From an uncultured bacterium (GTDB taxonomy: Bacteria > Actinomycetota > Coriobacteriia > Coriobacteriales > Coriobacteriaceae), in contig CAJMOP010000032.1 in NCBI GenBank assembly GCA_905215115.1, positions 1 to 18,266 on the forward strand: 18,266 nt of DNA, in the 5' to 3' direction. The position numbers and the translations under genes are program-made. How positions within the stretch are numbered: position 1 is the first letter of the stretch; every line of letters starts with the position of its first letter. Positions 14,324 through 18,266 of this stretch are shown here, piece by piece. Below the pieces are notes generated by a model. It worked only from the letters and a program-made list of their open reading frames with translations. It was not told the DNA's origin and did not search any database.

Positions 14324-15553
14324 CTATACGCGCGTCGCATCCTTGGGGCTCATGGTCATGCTCTGGAAGCGGTTTTCCATGTACTCGTTATCGAAGTGCT
14401 CTCCGTAGAACTGTGCGACGGGAATGTCCGGCTCCGTGCCGTTAACGCGCTGGTACCAGTAGTCGAGCGACTGCAGCGTCATGACGCCGTCGACCAGCAT
14501 GATAACGGTAAAGATGACGGTGGCCGAGTAGCGGCTCTTCCAGGGGATCTTGTTGATAAGCTTAAGCAGCCTCGGCAGCAGCAGCTTGATCCAGATGAGG
14601 CCGCCCAGGCCCCACAGGCAGGCGAAGCCCGTGCAGGTGCGTCCGCCCGTGAGGACCACGAGCGGATCGGGCAAACCGAACAGCGTTATGTGCGAGTAGC
14701 TCCACGAGACCACGCCAAACGCGGTCTGCATAAACCAGCCCACGAACACCTCAAAGCTGGCGCCGAGCAGGGCGCTCACCAGGAAAATGATGATGGGGTT
14801 CTTTTTGTAGAAGCGGTTAAGCACCATGGTCATGAGCACGGCGCCAAATCCGTAGATGGGGCTGAAGGGGCCAAACAGCATGCCGGCGCGGTTCTGATAG
14901 ACGCCCGGGTCGTCGACTGTCATGTGCCAGATGTCCTCGGCGATCAGGCCGAGTATGCAGCAGACAAAGAACACCCAGAACAGGTTGAAGTAGTTGAGCT
15001 TGATGTAGCCCTCGCCGGTTTCATCGCGGCCGAGCATGCCCTCGGCGGCGGCGTCGCGGTCGAGCATCTCCTGCAGGCGGCGCTGCAGTTCGCGCTCCTG
15101 ACGAAGCGTGGGGTCGACGGTTGCCGAAAGTGCAACGAGGATGCCGAGCTGGATCGCGGGACGCAGCAGGAAGGGCCCGATGCCCTGGAGCATCACGTCG
15201 ACCAAAAGCTCGACGACGGTGAATGCAATAAGGATGTAGGACAGGCGGGCGGCGTTGCGGCGCTGGTTTTTGATAAGGTCCAGGCCAAAGATGATTAGGA
15301 TGACGGCACTTGCCGCAGAGAGCATGATGCCGGCGACGATAAGGCCGACTGCGACGAGCGTGTTGTCGCCGAGCTTTTCGGTGGCGTTGCCGTTAACAAG
15401 TGCCGTGATGACCTGCCACATAAAGGCAGCGACCGACGGGAGCGTGCCCACGCCGGAAAGGATGCACAGGACGGCGTACACCTTAATGATGAGGGGGATC
15501 TTCTTGACCTCCGTGGCGCTGGGGACGCTGGGGTCGAGTTCGTTTCGATCCAT
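14324..15553 (-). CDS. CmpB-type putative ABC transporter permease, multi-pass membrane protein
   Basis: A 409-residue integral membrane protein. The C-terminal half (about 188-370) matches the family annotated as putative ABC transporter type IV/CmpB: LGLIAEDIW, then NRAGMLFGPFSPIYGFGAVLM, LLGASFEVFVGWFMQ and WSYSHITLFGLPDPLVVLTGGRTCTGF. The transport label for this family is historical and unproven. The N-terminal part adds four hydrophobic segments (about 20-50, 66-93, 104-122 and 126-145) and a charged linker (RQERELQRRLQEMLDRD, about 151-167) that could form a coiled coil. Such an N-terminal extension may be lineage-specific. AAAGG lies 6 bases before the ATG. It stands alone on the minus strand, divergent from purF and convergent with the MoaE-like gene. 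No ATPase subunit is near. Confidence 0.85.
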   Translation of the reverse strand: MDRNELDPSVPSATEVKKIPLIIKVYAVLCILSGVGTLPSVAAFMWQVITALVNGNATEKLGDNTLVAVGLIVAGIMLSAASAVILIIFGLDLIKNQRRNAARLSYILIAFTVVELLVDVMLQGIGPFLLRPAIQLGILVALSATVDPTLRQERELQRRLQEMLDRDAAAEGMLGRDETGEGYIKLNYFNLFWVFFVCCILGLIAEDIWHMTVDDPGVYQNRAGMLFGPFSPIYGFGAVLMTMVLNRFYKKNPIIIFLVSALLGASFEVFVGWFMQTAFGVVSWSYSHITLFGLPDPLVVLTGGRTCTGFACLWGLGGLIWIKLLLPRLLKLINKIPWKSRYSATVIFTVIMLVDGVMTLQSLDYWYQRVNGTEPDIPVAQFYGEHFDNEYMENRFQSMTMSPKDATRV

Positions 15554-15792
15554 ACAGAACCTTTCTCGCTTTGTTGTAGGTTACAAGGATACGCCGCCGA
15601 CCTGCCAAAAGACAGGACGAACGTCCCAATTGCAACTTTGTAATCCCCAACGGCGGACGCGGCGGCCATCTGGGGGGCGCGGGCGCTTGCACTGGACAGA
15701 CCGATAAAATGTTTGGCAACAAAACTGATTATTAGCTCGGTGGGCTTTTAAAAAGCGCTGTTCATGCGCGGGAGTGCTTGTCTTGCCGTGCG

Positions 15793-15798
15793 TATAAT
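15793..15798 (+). promoter_or_regulatory. Probable -10 element of purF
   Basis: A consensus TATAAT lies 43 bases before the purF ATG. The -35 position (GGGAGT, 17 bases upstream) is poor, suggesting activator dependence or another -35. GCTTTTAAAAAGC, a near-palindrome at 15744-15756, lies just upstream and could be an operator. The rest of the 287-base divergent spacer (15554-15840) shows no gene. Confidence 0.6.
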
Positions 15799-15840
15799 AG
15801 GGCAGGTAACGCCAAAAATACGAGGCTCTGAGGGGATACC

Positions 15841-17511
15841 ATGTCTCAAGAAACCATCCGCGCGGCCGAGCGTGCCGCGGGACAGGTGAACACCATGTCG
15901 ACGTATGATCCGGACTCCGACCAGCTGCATGAGGAATGTGGCATTTTCGGCGTATGGGCGCCCGATCGCGACGTGGCTCGACTGACGTACTTTGGCCTGC
16001 GTGCACTGCAGCACCGTGGCCAGGAATCGGCGGGAATCGCCGTGGGTGACGGCGGCACGGTTATGGTCCGCAAAGACCTGGGGCTGCTCGATCGCGTGTT
16101 CTCCAACGCCGACCTGTCGACGCTCTCCGGCCAGCTGGCCGTGGGCCACGTGCGCTATGGCACCGCCGGTGCCAAGAGCTGGGAAGCCTCTCAGCCGCAT
16201 CTTTCTACCATCAACAGCGTCATTATCGCGCTTGCTCACAACGGCACCCTCGTCAACACCGACGAGCTGCGCCGCCAGCTGATCGAGCTGGGCGTGCCAT
16301 TCCTCTCCAACTCGGATTCCGAGGTCGCGACCAAACTCATCGGCTACTTTACCCAGCGTACAGGCCATCTGCGCGAGGGCATTCGCAAGACCATGGAGCT
16401 CGTGCGCGGCGGCTACGCCATGACGCTCATCAACGAGCAAGCGCTCTACGCATTCCGCGATCCACACGGCATTCGCCCGCTCGTGCTGGGCAAGCTGGTG
16501 GACGAGGGTCTGGACCAGGCCGATGCCGCAGCCGTTTCGCAGCTGCCGTCGCAGGACGGCGCCGCGACGGTCGACTCCGCCGTCCGTGTCACGCGCGCCG
16601 GCGGCTGGGTCGTTGCTTCCGAGACCTGCGCACTCGACATCGTGGGTGCCGAGTACGTCCGTGACGTCCGTCCCGGCGAGATCTTGCGCATCAGCGCCGA
16701 GGGTCTGGTATCCGAGCAGGGCGTGCCTGCAGCCGAAGAGCCCGCCAACTGCATCTTTGAGCAGGTCTACTTTGCCCGCCCCGACTCCATCATGAACGGC
16801 AAGAGCGTCTATGCCTGCCGTTACGACATGGGTCGTCAGCTGGCACATGAGGAGCCCGTCGAGGCCGACCTGGTCATCGGCGTGCCCGACTCCGGCCTGC
16901 CGCCCGCGGAGGGGTATTCGCACGAGAGCGGTATTCCCTTTGGCGAGGGCCTTATCAAGAACCGCTACGTGGGCCGTACGTTTATCGAGCCTACGCAGGA
17001 GTTGCGCGCCATGGGCGTGCGTATGAAACTCAACCCGCTGCGCGACAATATCGAGGGCAAGCGCCTGGTCGTCATCGACGACTCCATCGTGCGCGGCACC
17101 ACCATGGTGCAGCTCGTCAAGATGCTGCGCAACGCCGGCGCCAAGGAGATTCACATCCGCATCAACTCGCCCGAGGTCATTTGGCCGTGCTTCTACGGTA
17201 TCGATACCGACGTGCAGTCGCAGCTTATCAGCGCCAACAAGACGGTCGACGAGATTTGCGAGTATATCGGCGCCGATTCGTTGGCCTTTCTTTCGGTCGA
17301 GGGCCTGCTTAAGGTCATGCCCAAGGGCGGCTACTGCGACGCGTGCTTTACCGGCCGCTATCCCGTGGCGATTCCCGAGAGCTTTGGCCGCGACAAGTTT
17401 ATGGAGGGCTTTAAGCCCCGCAACCTGGACAAGCCGCTGTACTTTGACGACGACGCCGTGGTCGAGAAATACGACGACCGCAGCTGGGAAGAGGAGCACG
17501 GCGAGGCCTAA
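15841..17511 (+). CDS. purF: Amidophosphoribosyltransferase (glutamine PRPP amidotransferase)
   Basis: A 556-residue enzyme catalysing the first committed step of purine synthesis, PRPP plus glutamine to phosphoribosylamine. The Ntn-hydrolase glutaminase domain starts at Cys33 (EECGIFGVWA); the preceding 32 residues would be a propeptide removed to free the nucleophile. Motifs ALQHRGQESAGIAV and VRYGT follow. The PRPP-binding signature VVIDDSIVRGTT is at 410-421. Cysteines 263 (SETCALD), 450 (WPCFYG), 499 and 502 (CDACFTG) match the 4Fe-4S ligand pattern of the Bacillus-type enzyme, suggesting oxygen sensitivity fitting an anaerobe. GAGGGG precedes the ATG at 15841; a second ATG at codon 19 (15895) is possible and would shorten the propeptide. 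purM follows 157 bases later. Confidence 0.97.
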   Translation: MSQETIRAAERAAGQVNTMSTYDPDSDQLHEECGIFGVWAPDRDVARLTYFGLRALQHRGQESAGIAVGDGGTVMVRKDLGLLDRVFSNADLSTLSGQLAVGHVRYGTAGAKSWEASQPHLSTINSVIIALAHNGTLVNTDELRRQLIELGVPFLSNSDSEVATKLIGYFTQRTGHLREGIRKTMELVRGGYAMTLINEQALYAFRDPHGIRPLVLGKLVDEGLDQADAAAVSQLPSQDGAATVDSAVRVTRAGGWVVASETCALDIVGAEYVRDVRPGEILRISAEGLVSEQGVPAAEEPANCIFEQVYFARPDSIMNGKSVYACRYDMGRQLAHEEPVEADLVIGVPDSGLPPAEGYSHESGIPFGEGLIKNRYVGRTFIEPTQELRAMGVRMKLNPLRDNIEGKRLVVIDDSIVRGTTMVQLVKMLRNAGAKEIHIRINSPEVIWPCFYGIDTDVQSQLISANKTVDEICEYIGADSLAFLSVEGLLKVMPKGGYCDACFTGRYPVAIPESFGRDKFMEGFKPRNLDKPLYFDDDAVVEKYDDRSWEEEHGEA

Positions 17512-17668
17512 AACCTGCCATATGGGGACAGGTATATTTTGGTAGGTTTTACCTGCTGTTTTGTTGATATGACGGCGGGTGCTGTTATGGCACACGCCGA
17601 AATGAACGCAATTATGAGCACCGTTTGGCGCCCGCGCGGCGCGACGGTAGTGGGAGAGGAAGGCTCAG
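17512..17668 (+). promoter_or_regulatory. purF-purM spacer with overlapping stem-loops
   Basis: The first 50 bases hold overlapping complementary segments. CCTG at 17515-17518 can pair with CAGG at 17529-17532, CAGGTA at 17529-17534 with TACCTG at 17550-17555, and AGGT with ACCT at 17544-17554. TGTTTTGTTG follows. Because CAGG is shared, the first two are mutually exclusive. This could be an attenuator or partial terminator between the genes, or part of a dispersed repeat. The rest of the spacer is plain, ending in the purM ribosome site (AGAGGAAGG). Confidence 0.4.
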
Positions 17669-18266
17669 ATGAGCGACAGCAAGCATGTGACGTACGAGGA
17701 CGCCGGCGTCGATACCGCCGAGGGCGGCCGCGCCGTCGACGCGATTAAGCAAATGGTCAAGGACACCAATCGCCCCGAGGTTATCGGCGGCATCGGTGGC
17801 TTTGGTGGCCTGTTCTCGGCCGCCGCGCTTAAGGATATGGAAGACCCGATCCTGATCAGCGGTACCGACGGCGTGGGCACCAAGCTCGTGCTCGCCCAGA
17901 TCATGGACCGTCACGAGACGGTGGGCCAGGACCTGGTCGCTATGTGCGTCAACGATATTCTGGCTTCGGGCGCCGAGCCGCTGTTCTTCCTGGACTACGT
18001 TGCCATCGGTCACATCGAGGCCGAGCACATGGCAAAGATCATCAAGGGCGTGGCCGACGGCTGCAAGCTCGCGGGTTGCGCGCTCGTGGGCGGCGAGATG
18101 GCCGAGCACCCGGGCGTTATGGCTCCGGCCGACTACGACCTCGCCGGCTTTACCGTGGGCGTCGTCGATCGTCCCAAGATGCTCGACCCCGCGAACGTTC
18201 GCCCGGGCGATGTGATCCTGGGCCTGCCTTCCACCGGCGTGCACTCCAACGTCTACTCGCTCGTGC
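17669..18266 (+). CDS. purM: Phosphoribosylformylglycinamidine cyclo-ligase, N-terminal part
   Basis: AIR synthetase uses ATP to close the imidazole ring of FGAM, the fifth step of purine synthesis. The frame runs open from the ATG at 17669 to the window edge, giving 199 codons and missing about the C-terminal 40 percent. Recognised by IGGFGGLFS, the ATP/substrate motif ILISGTDGVGTKL (about residues 65-77), VNDILASGAEPLFFLDYVAIG and LVGGEMAEHPG, ending in the window at LPSTGVHSNVYSLV. AGAGGAAGG precedes the start by 5 bases. It is on the same strand as purF and is probably co-transcribed, subject to the structured spacer between them. Confidence 0.97.
   Translation, partial: MSDSKHVTYEDAGVDTAEGGRAVDAIKQMVKDTNRPEVIGGIGGFGGLFSAAALKDMEDPILISGTDGVGTKLVLAQIMDRHETVGQDLVAMCVNDILASGAEPLFFLDYVAIGHIEAEHMAKIIKGVADGCKLAGCALVGGEMAEHPGVMAPADYDLAGFTVGVVDRPKMLDPANVRPGDVILGLPSTGVHSNVYSLV

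Noticed and set aside
15748..17595. 615-codon minus-strand open frame opposite purF
   Set aside because: It is antisense to a fully recognisable PurF and has a composition (many His, Gln, Val, Gly) typical of shadow frames.
1..18266. CRISPR arrays, tRNA or rRNA genes, insertion sequences, prophage genes
   Set aside because: No regularly spaced repeats, tRNA-like cloverleaf, rRNA sequence or transposase/integrase coding region was seen on either strand.

Overview
The window is GC-rich, tightly packed DNA from a host-associated Gram-positive bacterium. The best guess is a gut actinobacterium of the Coriobacteriia, Collinsella-like. This rests on strong AGGAGG-type ribosome sites, a complete mannose-family PTS, a giant cell-wall-anchored glycoside hydrolase with FIVAR, F5/8 type C and cohesin-like modules, a sortase, and GC-rich codon use. 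The genus is an inference from overall character, not from a marker gene.

Layout. A short structured stretch at the left edge (1-143) is closed by a bidirectional terminator. A GntR/HutC regulator (minus strand) is divergent from a four-gene PTS operon (EIIA, EIIB, EIIC, EIID; 1280-4038), and the spacer between them carries operator-like repeats. After a strong terminator come a small two-helix membrane protein and a MarR-type regulator. About 510 bases without a gene follow, dense in repeats, palindromes and a nine-G run. They lead into one very large gene (5620-12033) encoding a secreted 2137-residue family 31 glycoside hydrolase that ends in an IPNTG wall-sorting signal. A terminator separates it from purE, a class-B-like sortase and a MoaE-like protein, all on the plus strand. 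A convergent terminator, a minus-strand CmpB-type membrane protein, and then purF and the 5' part of purM complete the window.

How the parts may work together. The large enzyme resembles GH31 proteins of gut bacteria that remove alpha-linked GalNAc from mucin-type O-glycans. Mannose-family PTS systems include GalNAc and other amino-sugar transporters. A plausible but unproven reading is a host-glycan locus: the anchored enzyme releases a sugar outside the cell, the PTS imports and phosphorylates it, and the GntR and MarR regulators respond. No sugar-phosphate deacetylase, isomerase or aldolase lies in the window, so the PTS substrate is open. The right half is a purine synthesis region (purE, purF, purM) interrupted by a sortase, a MoaE-like gene and a membrane protein. 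The sortase lies close to an obvious sortase substrate.

The observations most worth a second look are the homopolymer and repeat-rich leader of the GH31 gene, a motif shared between the PTS and marR upstream regions, the sortase placed between pur genes, and the dockerin-like/cohesin-like pair inside the hydrolase.
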